From the NCBI GenBank assembly GCA_964570665.1, contig CAZMZH010000015.1:22137-86136 (forward strand): DNA of 64,000 nt, given 5' to 3'. The position numbers were made by a program, and so were the translations under genes. The notes under the pieces were generated by a model. The model ran no database searches. It saw only the letters and a list, made by a program, of their open reading frames with translations, and was not told the origin of the DNA. The DNA comes from JAJDAT01 sp964570665 (GTDB lineage Bacteria > Nitrospinota > Nitrospinia > Nitrospinales > JAJDAT01). Shown piece by piece: positions 27,868-36,684 of this stretch. How positions within the stretch are numbered: position 1 is the stretch's first letter; the number at the start of each line of letters is the position of its first letter.

Positions 27868-27893
27868 AGGTGGGGAGTAGTGGGAGGAGAAAA

Positions 27894-28889
27894 ATGAATA
27901 AAGGTTCTTTATTGTTGGGATTGCTTTTATTGCAGTGGACCATTTTTAGTGGCTCAATTTTAGCGGCAGACGAAGACGCAACGAAAAAGTTAATCGATTC
28001 TCAGTGCGCTAACTGTCATAAGTTTGAAGGTAAACCAGAGTCCAAATTTAACTTAAAAGGACCCGACCTCATGTGGGCAGGGAACAAGTATCAACGTCCC
28101 TGGTTAATTCGTTGGTTGACTGGTAAGGAAGAAAACCTTTATCCCAATGGCTATCGCTGGGACCTGGGAAATGGACAAATCAAACATCCTGTTCTTTCGG
28201 CGTCAAACGCAAATGCCGTTGCCGACTATTTCGAGAAATATTTCCTCGATTCCAGAATTAAAAAAAGCTTTGTCGATCTTTCGACATTGACTTTACGCGA
28301 AGCGGAATTTGGAGCTGAAATTTATAAGAATTTTTCATGTTTTGGGTGTCATCAAATTAAAGAAGACGGAGCAAAAGTAGGAGGTCCAATCAGCCTTAAT
28401 CTATACGATGCCGGCAATCGCTATAACATAGATTGGTGGTCGCGGTTTGCGGAGAACCCGCAGGATTTTACGCCTCACAGCGGCGAGTATCTAGCGGATC
28501 TTAGTATGTTAGGCGCGCGCTATATTATTGGTTATTTAATGACATTAGGAGTTGAAGATTTTAAATATTACGAACCGTGGACCAGCAAAGCTTTTCAAAA
28601 TGCCGACGCAAGTCGAGGAGAGCCAATATATAAAACGTATTGTTCGCAGTGTCATGGCGCGGAAGGTAAGGGTGACGGTCCTGGAGCCGCAGGGTTAGAT
28701 CCTAAACCGGCAGTTCATGCTGAGTTACCTCTTAGCGATTATCCGGACGATTATTTGTATAACTTGATTTATTACGGCGGTAAAAGCGTTGGCAAGTCGC
28801 CCGATATGCCAGATTGGGGGATGACAATCCCCGAACAGGATTTGGCCGACCTCATTGCCTATTTGAAAAAAACGTTTAAAGGTGAATGA
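27894..28889 (+). CDS. Trihaem c-type cytochrome
   Basis: 331 residues with a signal peptide (about 1-25) and three CxxCH sites at C38, C149 and C250, each in its own cytochrome-c-like unit. The third unit (TYCSQCHGAEGKGDGPGAAG, later DMPDWGMTIPEQDLADLIAY) is a class I cytochrome with a plausible Met ligand. It probably carries electrons from sulfite oxidation into the respiratory chain. GGGAGGAG precedes the ATG at 27894. The gene ends in an ATGA overlap with the next gene, so the two are translationally coupled. Confidence 0.82.
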   Translation: MNKGSLLLGLLLLQWTIFSGSILAADEDATKKLIDSQCANCHKFEGKPESKFNLKGPDLMWAGNKYQRPWLIRWLTGKEENLYPNGYRWDLGNGQIKHPVLSASNANAVADYFEKYFLDSRIKKSFVDLSTLTLREAEFGAEIYKNFSCFGCHQIKEDGAKVGGPISLNLYDAGNRYNIDWWSRFAENPQDFTPHSGEYLADLSMLGARYIIGYLMTLGVEDFKYYEPWTSKAFQNADASRGEPIYKTYCSQCHGAEGKGDGPGAAGLDPKPAVHAELPLSDYPDDYLYNLIYYGGKSVGKSPDMPDWGMTIPEQDLADLIAYLKKTFKGE

Positions 28890-30577
28890 CTTTGAGCAAA
28901 TCTAAAAAAAGAGTTCTCATCGTAGGCGGGGTAGCGGGAGGCGCTACCGCCGCCGCCCATGCCCGCAGACTTTGCGAAGAATCTGAAATCATTGTATTCG
29001 AACGCGGTCGTTATGTTTCTTTTGCCAATTGTGGACTTCCTTATTATATAGGAGGAGAGATTGTCGAAAAAAGCGACCTGCTTGTTCAAACTCCGGACGG
29101 TCTTCGGTCCCGATTTAATTTAGACGTGCGCGTAATGTCTGAGGTAGTGGAAATTGATTCTGACGGTAAGCGGATTTTAGTTTTAGATCGAATATCTGAA
29201 AATAAATATTGGGAAGCTTACGACGATCTTATTTTGTCTATCGGTTCGAAACCTTTAATTCCTCCGATTCCAGGGATTGATTTACCGGGGCATTTTACCG
29301 TTCGAGGAATTCCCGATGTAGAAGCAATCAACGAATGGATTTCAAAGAAACACGTTCGTAATGCGGTGGTTGTAGGAGGCGGTTTTATTGGATTGGAAAT
29401 GGTAGAGCAACTTTGCAATAGAAACTTTAATGTTGTTGTGCTTGAAGCTCTTAATCAAGTAATGGCTCCTTTGGATCCAGAAATGGCCGCTTGGCTTCAC
29501 CAAGAACTGAAAGCTAAAAGCGTTGATGTTTTTCTAGAAAACCCAGTTAATAGATTTGAAACGCCTGAAAATGAAGAACAAGCTTGCGCTTCTATTATTG
29601 AATTAAAAAATGGTATAAGCCTACCCGCTGATTTGGTTATATTAGGATTGGGCGTTCGCCCAGAAACGTCTTTGGCTCAAACGGCAGGTATAAAAATTGG
29701 GGAAAAGGGAGGTATTAAGGTCGACTCACACCTGAAAACCAATAAACCCAATATTTGGGCAATTGGCGACGCCATTGAGGTTAAAGATTGCGTTACCAAG
29801 GAATCGACTTTAATGCCGCTTGCAGGTCCGGCTAATAGACAAGGGCGAATCGTTGCAGAGAATATCTTAGGCGACCCTATGAAATATCAAGGGACTTGGG
29901 GGACGTCTATATTGAGATTATTTGATCTAACCGCAGGCTGTACTGGGGCGAATGAAAAGAATCTACGCCGACTCAATATTCCACACGATTCAGTTTTTTT
30001 ACATCCCGCTTCTCATGCTAGCTATTATCCCGATGCGCATCGTATTGCTATGAAAGTTTTATTTGACCCTGGGACCGGAAAGCTATTAGGCGCACAAGCA
30101 ATCGGAAGGGATGGAGTCGATAAGCGTATAGACGTTTTTGCAACAGCTTTAAAAGCGGGAATGACAGTTCATGAAATGGAAGATATAGAATTAGCCTATG
30201 CGCCGCCATTTGGTTCCGCTAAAGATCCGATTAATTTGGCTGGCATGGTTGCTCAACATGTTGTGCATAAGGATGTTCAAAACGTGAAATGGGACGAGGT
30301 TAGTCGGCTTGACTTCGAACAAACCGTTTTGTTGGATGTTCGGGATGAAAATGAAAGAAACGAAGGTAATATTCCAAACTCTATTCACATTCCGCTGCCA
30401 GAGCTTAGACAGCGGTATTGCGAGTTACCCATAGAAAAGGAAATTATTGTTTATTGTCAAACCGGTCAACGTTCCTATTTTGCAGATCGGTTTCTGGCGC
30501 AGAAGGGTTATAGGGTTAAAAATCTTTCAGGCTCCTACCTTACTTGGAAAACGGCGCAAGAAAATTCGTCCTTTTGA
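28886..30577 (+). CDS. CoA-disulfide reductase-like flavoprotein fused to a rhodanese domain
   Basis: 563 residues. The first ~450 form an FAD/NAD(P) oxidoreductase with GGVAGGATAAAHARR and the single active cysteine C49 in FANCGLPYYIGG, as in CoA-disulfide/persulfide reductases and NADH oxidases. Residues ~470-560 are a rhodanese domain with the loop C524-QTGQRS. Such fusions reduce CoA persulfides or polysulfides and handle sulfane sulfur. There is no signal peptide, so it is cytoplasmic. Its start overlaps the stop of the trihaem cytochrome, tying sulfane-sulfur handling to sulfite oxidation in one operon. Confidence 0.88.
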   Translation: MTLSKSKKRVLIVGGVAGGATAAAHARRLCEESEIIVFERGRYVSFANCGLPYYIGGEIVEKSDLLVQTPDGLRSRFNLDVRVMSEVVEIDSDGKRILVLDRISENKYWEAYDDLILSIGSKPLIPPIPGIDLPGHFTVRGIPDVEAINEWISKKHVRNAVVVGGGFIGLEMVEQLCNRNFNVVVLEALNQVMAPLDPEMAAWLHQELKAKSVDVFLENPVNRFETPENEEQACASIIELKNGISLPADLVILGLGVRPETSLAQTAGIKIGEKGGIKVDSHLKTNKPNIWAIGDAIEVKDCVTKESTLMPLAGPANRQGRIVAENILGDPMKYQGTWGTSILRLFDLTAGCTGANEKNLRRLNIPHDSVFLHPASHASYYPDAHRIAMKVLFDPGTGKLLGAQAIGRDGVDKRIDVFATALKAGMTVHEMEDIELAYAPPFGSAKDPINLAGMVAQHVVHKDVQNVKWDEVSRLDFEQTVLLDVRDENERNEGNIPNSIHIPLPELRQRYCELPIEKEIIVYCQTGQRSYFADRFLAQKGYRVKNLSGSYLTWKTAQENSSF

Positions 30578-30623
30578 AATAAAACAAAGGAAAATAGATC
30601 TTAGTAATTAAAGGAATAATTTA

Positions 30624-31175
30624 TTAGTAGGAAGTGCGCCAGAGTTCTTCGGAGGATTTGGTTTTAAAAATCTCGCCGATTTTTTTGGTGAATTCTTCGT
30701 CGGTAAAAGCTCGGCTGTATTCGGAGCCGTTACTTCCGCCAGCAAACCGATAGGGGTTCCACGACATGACAAGGCGTTCAATAAACATTTCGTCTAATTC
30801 TACATGGGAGATTTTTTTGATAATTCCCGTTTCTTCGTCGACTAAAACGGAAACCATGTTGTAGTCTTCTTTTGCAAATAAAGCTTCGCAAAAACCAGGG
30901 GCTTCTGCTTCGATCGTGCCGGGGTTGCAGGGGGCTTCGAGAATCCAATCTTCGCCCTCTCCAATAGCAAATATAGGGATTGAAGGAAATTCGGATTCTT
31001 GCACTAATTTAGCGCGCCAGGGTTCGCCCCATGTTTTAATTTGAGCTTCGCTCGGGCTCGCAATGGCCCCTATCAATAACATATCGCCATTGGGCGAAAA
31101 CGAGAGACCGCCGCCGGCTCCTTTTATTCTAACGGGACAAATCTGCCCTTCTTCAAAACGAATGGATTCTGCCAT
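30624..31175 (-). CDS. Conserved-looking soluble protein of unknown function
   Basis: 183 residues, no signal peptide or membrane helix. The sequence is rich in short beta-like segments (GGLSFSPNGDMLLIGA, FAIGEGEDWILEAP) and acidic at the C-terminus. LDEMFIERLVMSWNPYRFAG is a possible helix. I do not recognise a family. It is convergent with the CoA-disulfide reductase gene and divergent from the MBL-fold gene. Codon use resembles its neighbours, so it is probably a real gene. Confidence 0.6.
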   Translation of the reverse strand: MAESIRFEEGQICPVRIKGAGGGLSFSPNGDMLLIGAIASPSEAQIKTWGEPWRAKLVQESEFPSIPIFAIGEGEDWILEAPCNPGTIEAEAPGFCEALFAKEDYNMVSVLVDEETGIIKKISHVELDEMFIERLVMSWNPYRFAGGSNGSEYSRAFTDEEFTKKIGEIFKTKSSEELWRTSY

Positions 31176-31342
31176 GGTTACTTTCTCAATAAGGTGATTG
31201 TTTTTCCCTCTATTTTCGACAACTGCTCTGAGCTTGTCAATAATAAATGCTGATCGCCAGGGAGGCTTTCCTTTTAAACGCTTGAGATTTTTTTCAACCT
31301 TCGTTATTATCCCACGATTCCATTAATTTAACCGTATAGCCT

Positions 31343-32716
31343 ATGATTCGAACGACACTCATTTCGCATGCCTGTTTACTGATTCAAACCACTGATGTAA
31401 CCATTTTGACCGATCCTGTTTTTTTTGATCCGCTATGGGAAGAAGTAAACGTTCTTTGCCCGCAAAGGTCTATAGATTTTGACAAGTTTCCAAAAGTAGA
31501 CGTTCTGTATATTTCTCATAGACATCAGGATCACTTCGACGTTAGAACGCTGGCTTATTTAAAAACGGCTTCTATTTTAAAAGACGGCTTTATTCTAGTC
31601 GCTCCTAACGATCCTATTTTATTGGAAGTGTTGAAAGAATTAGAGTATCCGGAACCCAGGGTATCGGAAGACTTTGAATCGTTTCGTATAAAGAACGCTG
31701 TTTTGACTCCAACGCCTTCGTTGATTCAGGCGAACTTTCCCGAGCACGGTTTGTTAGTGCACGATGGCGAAACCACCATATGGAATGAAGTCGATACGAT
31801 TGTCAGTCCGGAGATTATTCAGTATTTGAAACAACTATACCCAAAAGTAGATTTGGTTCATTCGCGATTTTTACCGCTATTAGAGGGGAATTTTAGTTTT
31901 CATCAAGCGGTGGAGTTGCCTTTTGATGAATACAGTTCATTTATTAAAGTAGTAGACGCTATTTCTCCTCGGTTTGTCGTTCCAGGGTCGGCGGGATTTA
32001 AATACAAAGAGGAATTTGCTTTTCTAAATCAACAATCGTTTCCGACAACGCAGGAACAATTTTTGGGAGATTTAAAAGCGTTCAACCCAAATATTGAAAG
32101 TAGCTCTTTTATACCCGGCGACGTGGTAGAAGTATCGCCAGAAAACGTTCAAGTGTTGTCGCAAGCTTCGGGCTTTGTAAAAACTATTGAAGACGATAGC
32201 CAAGATATAGAATTCAAGCCAGTTTCCAAGGTGGCTCCTATAGCTTTTATTGAAAATGGAAAAAGCCCCGAAGAAGAATGGAAACACGCTGCAGATTTTA
32301 TTGAGAATCAGATGGCAGACCGATTGCAGCAAAATAAAATGATGGAAGTTTGGAAGGGGTGGAAAATTGTTTATCAGTTGGAACTATTTGGTCCAGGCGA
32401 ATCCAAAATATGGACGCTGGACTTTGGCGGAGCGGTTAAATTTAATTTGGGCAGGATGGACAAGATAAATTTATACGAAGGGATTGGTTTGGCGGAGTTC
32501 AATCAATTCATTCGTGGCGAAACCAGTTGGGATTTCGCGGGCGTTGCCGCGCAGTACAGAACGTTCCATAATGTGTATCGAATCGAACAAGGGCGATTTG
32601 AAATGTTTCCGCAAAAAAACAAGTTTCCACAACCCTTAGCGGAGTTGTTTCCAGACGGACCCGAAATGGACAGACAAAAGTTCATGAAAGACGTCCGCAA
32701 ATGGAAAAACTACTAG
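31343..32716 (+). CDS. MBL-fold metallohydrolase (UlaG-like) with C-terminal extension
   Basis: 457 residues. The N-terminal half is a metallo-beta-lactamase fold: LTDPVFF, then the metal motif SHRHQDHFD (H-x-H-x-D-H-type), and later VDLVHSRFLPLLEG and VPGSAGFKY. The C-terminal ~160 residues (from about EEEWKHAADFIENQ) form a separate helical/beta domain of unknown type. Related proteins include UlaG-like lactonases and the MBL part of CMP-N-acetylneuraminate hydroxylase-like proteins. Substrate unknown. It is a single-gene unit followed by a repeat-rich spacer. Confidence 0.7.
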   Translation: MIRTTLISHACLLIQTTDVTILTDPVFFDPLWEEVNVLCPQRSIDFDKFPKVDVLYISHRHQDHFDVRTLAYLKTASILKDGFILVAPNDPILLEVLKELEYPEPRVSEDFESFRIKNAVLTPTPSLIQANFPEHGLLVHDGETTIWNEVDTIVSPEIIQYLKQLYPKVDLVHSRFLPLLEGNFSFHQAVELPFDEYSSFIKVVDAISPRFVVPGSAGFKYKEEFAFLNQQSFPTTQEQFLGDLKAFNPNIESSSFIPGDVVEVSPENVQVLSQASGFVKTIEDDSQDIEFKPVSKVAPIAFIENGKSPEEEWKHAADFIENQMADRLQQNKMMEVWKGWKIVYQLELFGPGESKIWTLDFGGAVKFNLGRMDKINLYEGIGLAEFNQFIRGETSWDFAGVAAQYRTFHNVYRIEQGRFEMFPQKNKFPQPLAELFPDGPEMDRQKFMKDVRKWKNY

Positions 32717-32845
32717 CCGTTTAAGGATTATTGTTAGCGGTTTTTTGATAGTAAAGCATGGAACAGCCTGACGGTAAGGAAATGTCATCCTCGAACGACA
32801 AACTGAGAAACAGTTTGGAAGTGAAGGATTTCGCCTCGATTAAAT

Positions 32846-33010
32846 ATATTGTCACCCTGAGGTCCTCGAAGGGCGACCACCTCTCACTAGTTCCGCAGTT
32901 ATCAAGTCCCTCCACAATCCATCCAGGTCCTTAAGCAGGATCAGGATAAACTCCGTCGAGGAATCTCGACGGCCCTTTAGGGCTGTCGTTACCTTAAGTA
33001 GCAAGGCGAA
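32846..33010. repeat. Dispersed palindromic repeats upstream of tRNA-Met
   Basis: Contains the recurring blocks CCTGAGGTCCTCGAAGGGC and GAGGAATCTCGACGGCCCT, the latter ending in a hairpin (GGCCCT, two Ts, AGGGC). These belong to the same family as the repeats at 35245-35400, 55548-55811 and 59767-63780. No coding frame is convincing here. A TATAAT is at 33053-33058, about 60 bp before the tRNA. Confidence 0.6.
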
Positions 33011-33118
33011 GAATCCAGGTCAAAAATTTCCAAAATTGCTGGGTTGACAGGTTATAATCGAAAGGTTAAAATTCTCATTTCGCAAAACAATAGATAGAAA
33101 CACAAGCGAAACCAAAAT

Positions 33119-33195
33119 GGCGGTGTAGCTCAGATGGTGAGAGCGTACGGCTCATATCCGTAAGGTCCGGGGTTCAATTCCCTGCGCCGCTACCA
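33119..33195 (+). tRNA. tRNA-Met (anticodon CAT)
   Basis: A complete cloverleaf: acceptor GGCGGTG pairs with CGCCGCT (two wobble pairs), D-stem GCTC/GAGC, anticodon stem TACGG/CCGTA with loop CTCATAT, T-stem CGGGG/CCCTG with loop TTCAATT, and an encoded CCA end. The first pair is G-T rather than the C-A mismatch of initiators, and the anticodon stem lacks three G-C pairs, so it is an elongator. A CAT anticodon could also be the lysidine-modified tRNA-Ile2, but the overall sequence is closer to elongator Met. Confidence 0.92.
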
Positions 33196-33214
33196 TTCCC
33201 CCCAATGTCACCTC

Positions 33215-33540
33215 GGTTAAATGTCATTTCGAGCGCCTGACTCGTTTCACGCGTTGATTGAAAAAGGAACTAGAGTTGCAAAGTCCCCTCCGCTTGAGAC
33301 TGCCCTGAGCAACGACGAAGGGTCATTCCGACCAACGTGGTTTGAAGGTAATAATCTTTGTTTCGTATTGATAGAAAAAAAATCTCTATAAACACAATCC
33401 CAATCGCACGTCATTCAGAGCTTAAGCTTGTCCTGAGGCTCTCGAAGGAAGAAATCTCGTTTTTTATACCGGTTATTTTCTCTAGTTCATTAGGAGCTTT
33501 CCGAGAAATCTATGGTTCAAAGAACCACGTACCTTAATTG
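33215..33540. repeat. Dispersed palindromic repeats downstream of tRNA-Met
   Basis: Fragments of the same repeat family: CCTGAGCAACGACGAAGGGT (about 33285), AAGCTTGTCCTGAGGCTCTC (about 33424) and a hairpin ATGGTTC-AAA-GAACCAC at 33512-33528. The spacer between the tRNA and the next gene is about 450 bp and shows nothing else. Confidence 0.6.
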
Positions 33541-33642
33541 ACATCGAAATGCGACCACTCAATTCCTCTACTAAAAAAAACCTAACTCCATACAGGTAGT
33601 GAATGCGATCCAGAGGTTCGTGTAATTTAGAAGGCTTTTAGT

Positions 33643-34497
33643 TTAGGGTTTAGGCGGCTTCAATTTAAAAATTTCTGGATACCGAGATAAAGGTTTGATG
33701 ACTTGTTCTAAAACCAGGTCCATGATTTCCCGGTTTCTAGCAACCACTAAACCTTCGTGTATGTCCGTCAATTGGAAAGGTTCTCCATTCCATCTACTAA
33801 AAATAGCGCCATTTGTAGATACAAGCGCGATACCTGGAAGATGGTCCCAAGGATAGGTGAGCTTAAAGATCAGGAAATCCAAATCGCCTGTCAGGATGTC
33901 GTGGTAGGTGATGATTGAAGGCTGCTTCGCGATATCCATTATAATATCTGAAGAAGTCGCTTTTATATTTTGAACTTTAGAATATTGGAATAATTTTCTA
34001 CCAATTTTACCCGTAAATGGTTTTTTACAAAAACTCGAGCGCTTAAGAGATTTGCCATTTACAGTTATAGAACTCCCCTTATGAAGGATTGTCATCCGCT
34101 TGGTGCATATTTCATAAAACCAACTTGAACCGATTTCACCGGCAAAAATCAAGCCAATCATGATACCGAAACCTTCACACCCGGAAACAAAATTATTCGT
34201 GCCGTCTATCGGGTCAACAACCCAAACAGGCACATCGTTCTGTTTAAGGTAATCAAGGATCTTAGGTCTTTCTTCAAACAGTTCTTCACCGATAAAAAAA
34301 CTTTCGGGGAGTATAGACAATAATCCTTTCTGTAAGAGTTTTTCGGCTTTTTTATCCGCAATGGAGACAGGATCTGATTTCGATTGCTTAAAAGAAATGT
34401 CCTCTTCGCGCAAATTATTAAAATAGGGATAAATGCATTGATCTCCAACGTTTCTTATCAGATTTTCTATTTCATTTTTTTGTCGCTCATTAAGCAT
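33643..34497 (-). CDS. Inositol monophosphatase family protein
   Basis: 284 residues. Metal-site motifs of the family are present: GEELFEE, VDPIDGTNNFVSG and YPWDHLPGIALV. These bind Mg2+ in inositol monophosphatase, SuhB, CysQ and FBPase-type enzymes; length fits. The exact substrate (inositol phosphate, PAP/PAPS, fructose bisphosphate) cannot be decided. I use the ATG at 34497; the frame is open to a TTG at 34515. It stands alone between repeats. Confidence 0.85.
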   Translation of the reverse strand: MLNERQKNEIENLIRNVGDQCIYPYFNNLREEDISFKQSKSDPVSIADKKAEKLLQKGLLSILPESFFIGEELFEERPKILDYLKQNDVPVWVVDPIDGTNNFVSGCEGFGIMIGLIFAGEIGSSWFYEICTKRMTILHKGSSITVNGKSLKRSSFCKKPFTGKIGRKLFQYSKVQNIKATSSDIIMDIAKQPSIITYHDILTGDLDFLIFKLTYPWDHLPGIALVSTNGAIFSRWNGEPFQLTDIHEGLVVARNREIMDLVLEQVIKPLSRYPEIFKLKPPKP

Positions 34498-34964
34498 TTT
34501 AATTTTTACCGTCAATAAAATTTATTATTGTCTGAGGCGTTGAATAAATTCGGGCGGAAAATGTGATAAAAAGTTTATATTCCCAGACCTAATATTTAAC
34601 AATATGGGAAAATAACGGATAGTTTACTGTAAGTTTTAAATGAATGTAATAGTCGAGAGGGAATTGTTTGAAAGTTAAATTGTTGGTGTTCCAGAGCTAG
34701 AGAATTGTAGTCGCTCTTTGACGGACTCAGAGTGACATTTTTTGATCTCAATCTGAAAATGGATACAGGTTTTTATTTTGCCTGGGTATATTTATTCTGT
34801 AAAATATCTTAAACCCTCTTTTGGCGTTCGATGCTTATTAACCCAATACTTAAATTGATGACAATAATCTTGACATATCGTTCGGAAACAAGCCTATATA
34901 AAGGGTGTTTTGATCGTTTTATGTTGTCTATCAAATCGTCCTCGTGATAATCCAATATTGAAAT
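34498..34964. other. Intergenic region, no gene seen
   Basis: About 470 AT-rich bp between divergent genes. A short fragment of the dispersed repeat (GACGGACTCAGAGTGACATT) lies near 34720. I see no supported coding frame. Confidence 0.4.
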
Positions 34965-35240
34965 ATGTCTGACCTGCCTCCTGAAGAACAAGATCTTATC
35001 TGCAAATGCTTGCAGGTTAAAGAAGAGACGATTCGCGATTGTATCGCTAAAGGCAACCTTGAAACCATTGATGAGGTTACCGAAGCGTGCGAAGCGGGTG
35101 GCGGATGCCATTCTTGCCATGTATTGATTCAATTATTCATTGATCAACACCATGATCGATTTCCTAAAGGAGATGAGTTGGAAGCCGCTTCCCAAAGCAA
35201 AACGGAGAAAAAAGGGTTTTTTAAAAGGTTGTTTTCGTAG
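34965..35240 (+). CDS. BFD-like [2Fe-2S] domain protein
   Basis: 91 residues. C13-K-C15 and C48-HS-C51 match the CxC...CxxC ligand set of bacterioferritin-associated ferredoxin (BFD) domains, with ICKCLQVKEETI and ETIDEVTEACEAGGGCHSCH in the usual spacing. Extra cysteines C26 and C42 are present. The C-terminus (about 68-91) is a basic tail ending GFFKRLFS, perhaps for protein or membrane contact. Such domains occur in Bfd, NifU, nitrite reductases and assimilatory enzymes; here it stands alone, and its partner is not evident. Confidence 0.8.
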   Translation: MSDLPPEEQDLICKCLQVKEETIRDCIAKGNLETIDEVTEACEAGGGCHSCHVLIQLFIDQHHDRFPKGDELEAASQSKTEKKGFFKRLFS

Positions 35241-35244
35241 GGGA

Positions 35245-35460
35245 AGGTGGTTGCCCTTCGAGAACCTTTAAGGAACATGCTTCTCCGAAGCATAGATTCC
35301 TCGACTGCGCTCGGAATGACGTTTAATCGAGGCGAGATTCTTCCTCGCGAAAAACTGCGCGTCAGAATGACAGGCGAGAATGATGGTTACTGACCACGCA
35401 TTCTTTAGTTTGAGGCTTAATCTTAGAAACTTTTAATAAGGTGGTCGTGCTCAGCATGAC
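35245..35460. repeat. Dispersed palindromic repeats between the BFD-like gene and larC
   Basis: Includes the hairpin ATGCTTC-TCC-GAAGCAT (35277-35293) followed by AGATTCCTCGACTGCGCTCG, then GGCGAGATTCTTCCTCGCG. This is the same family as elsewhere in the window, in the orientation opposite to the copy at 52232-52285. Confidence 0.65.
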
Positions 35461-35478
35461 AATTTAATTTAAGAATAA

Positions 35479-36672
35479 ATGAAATCCCTATACTTTGATT
35501 GTTTTTCAGGCGTTAGCGGCGACATGATCCTGGGCGCCTTGGTCGATTTGGGCGTTGACCTGGATACAATTAACAGCGAACTTGATAAATTAGGACTGAC
35601 GGGATATTCGCTAAAAGATTACAAAACCAAACGTGGTCAAATTTCTGGAACTAAAGTAGACGTTGACTGGTCCGAGTCGAAAAACCATTCGCATCAGCAT
35701 GGTCGACATTACTCCGAGATAAAAAAAATCATCGAAGAATCTAACCTTTCTGAAGAAGTCAAAAAAAGATCTCTGAATATATTTCTAAAAATTGGCATCG
35801 CCGAAGCGGAAATCCATTCCATCCCTTTGGAGAAAGTTCATTTTCATGAAGTGGGCGCTTTGGATTCTATTGTCGATATTGTGGGTTCTGTTGCGGGAAT
35901 TGTTTCGTTAAACGTCGATAAAATTTTTGCCTCTTCTATAAATACGGGAGAGGGAATGGTGAAGTGCGATCATGGAACGATGCCGGTTCCTGCGCCCGCG
36001 ACCGTCAAATTACTGGAAGGGATTCCTTGTTATTCTTCTGGAGTAAAAAAAGAATTGGCTACGCCTACAGGTGTGGCGATCTTGAACGAGATGGTTGACG
36101 AATTTATTTCTCTTCCGTCAATGAAAATTCAAGGTTCAGGGTTTGGCGCGGGCGGTCATGAGATTGAATCCACTCCTAATCTGCTCAGGCTGATTGTGGG
36201 CGAACTTTTAGACCAAAAGAATTCCGATGAAAGTATGACCATGGTGGAAACCAATATCGACGATATGAATCCTGAGTTTTATGATCATATCACTCAACGT
36301 CTTTTCGAGGCGGGGGCGGTCGATGTTTTTAGTTCTTCAATTTTAATGAAAAAAAATCGCCCCGCTCAGAAACTTTCGATCTTAACTCCAGCCGCCGATT
36401 TCCAAAAAATCTTGAAGATTGTATTTGAAGAGTCGACTACTTTTGGGTTGCGATATTATCAGGTTGATCGCGCTATATTGGATAGGAAAAATATAACTGT
36501 CGAGACTGCTTTTGGCGTTGTTAACGTGAAAATTGGTAGTTTGAATGGGGAAGTCGTTCAGATTGCGCCAGAGTATGAAGACTGTAAAGTTTTAGCGAAA
36601 GAAAACCAGGTTCCTCTCAAGCAAGTTTATAATGAAGCGCTGCAAAAAGTTCAGAATCAATCCAACAAATAG
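35479..36672 (+). CDS. larC: LarC-family nickel-pincer cofactor biosynthesis protein
   Basis: 397 residues with the LarC (DUF111) start KSLYFDCFSGVSGDMILGAL, EVGALDSIVDIVG, the PVPAPATVKLLEG segment, and the C-terminal part from VETNIDDMNPEFYDH. LarC inserts nickel into the thiazole-like pincer cofactor used by LarA-type racemases. The frame is continuous, unlike some lactobacilli that need a frameshift. No larA, larB or larE lies nearby, so its client is elsewhere or different. Confidence 0.88.
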   Translation: MKSLYFDCFSGVSGDMILGALVDLGVDLDTINSELDKLGLTGYSLKDYKTKRGQISGTKVDVDWSESKNHSHQHGRHYSEIKKIIEESNLSEEVKKRSLNIFLKIGIAEAEIHSIPLEKVHFHEVGALDSIVDIVGSVAGIVSLNVDKIFASSINTGEGMVKCDHGTMPVPAPATVKLLEGIPCYSSGVKKELATPTGVAILNEMVDEFISLPSMKIQGSGFGAGGHEIESTPNLLRLIVGELLDQKNSDESMTMVETNIDDMNPEFYDHITQRLFEAGAVDVFSSSILMKKNRPAQKLSILTPAADFQKILKIVFEESTTFGLRYYQVDRAILDRKNITVETAFGVVNVKIGSLNGEVVQIAPEYEDCKVLAKENQVPLKQVYNEALQKVQNQSNK

Positions 36673-36684
36673 CGACAGAAGCCA

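Noticed and set aside
33119..33195. tRNA-Ile2 (lysidine-modified CAT) instead of tRNA-Met
   Set aside because: Cannot be excluded by eye, but the acceptor and anticodon stems look like elongator Met; a tRNA isotype model would decide.
35479..36672. Programmed frameshift in larC, as in some lactobacilli
   Set aside because: The frame is continuous from start to stop.
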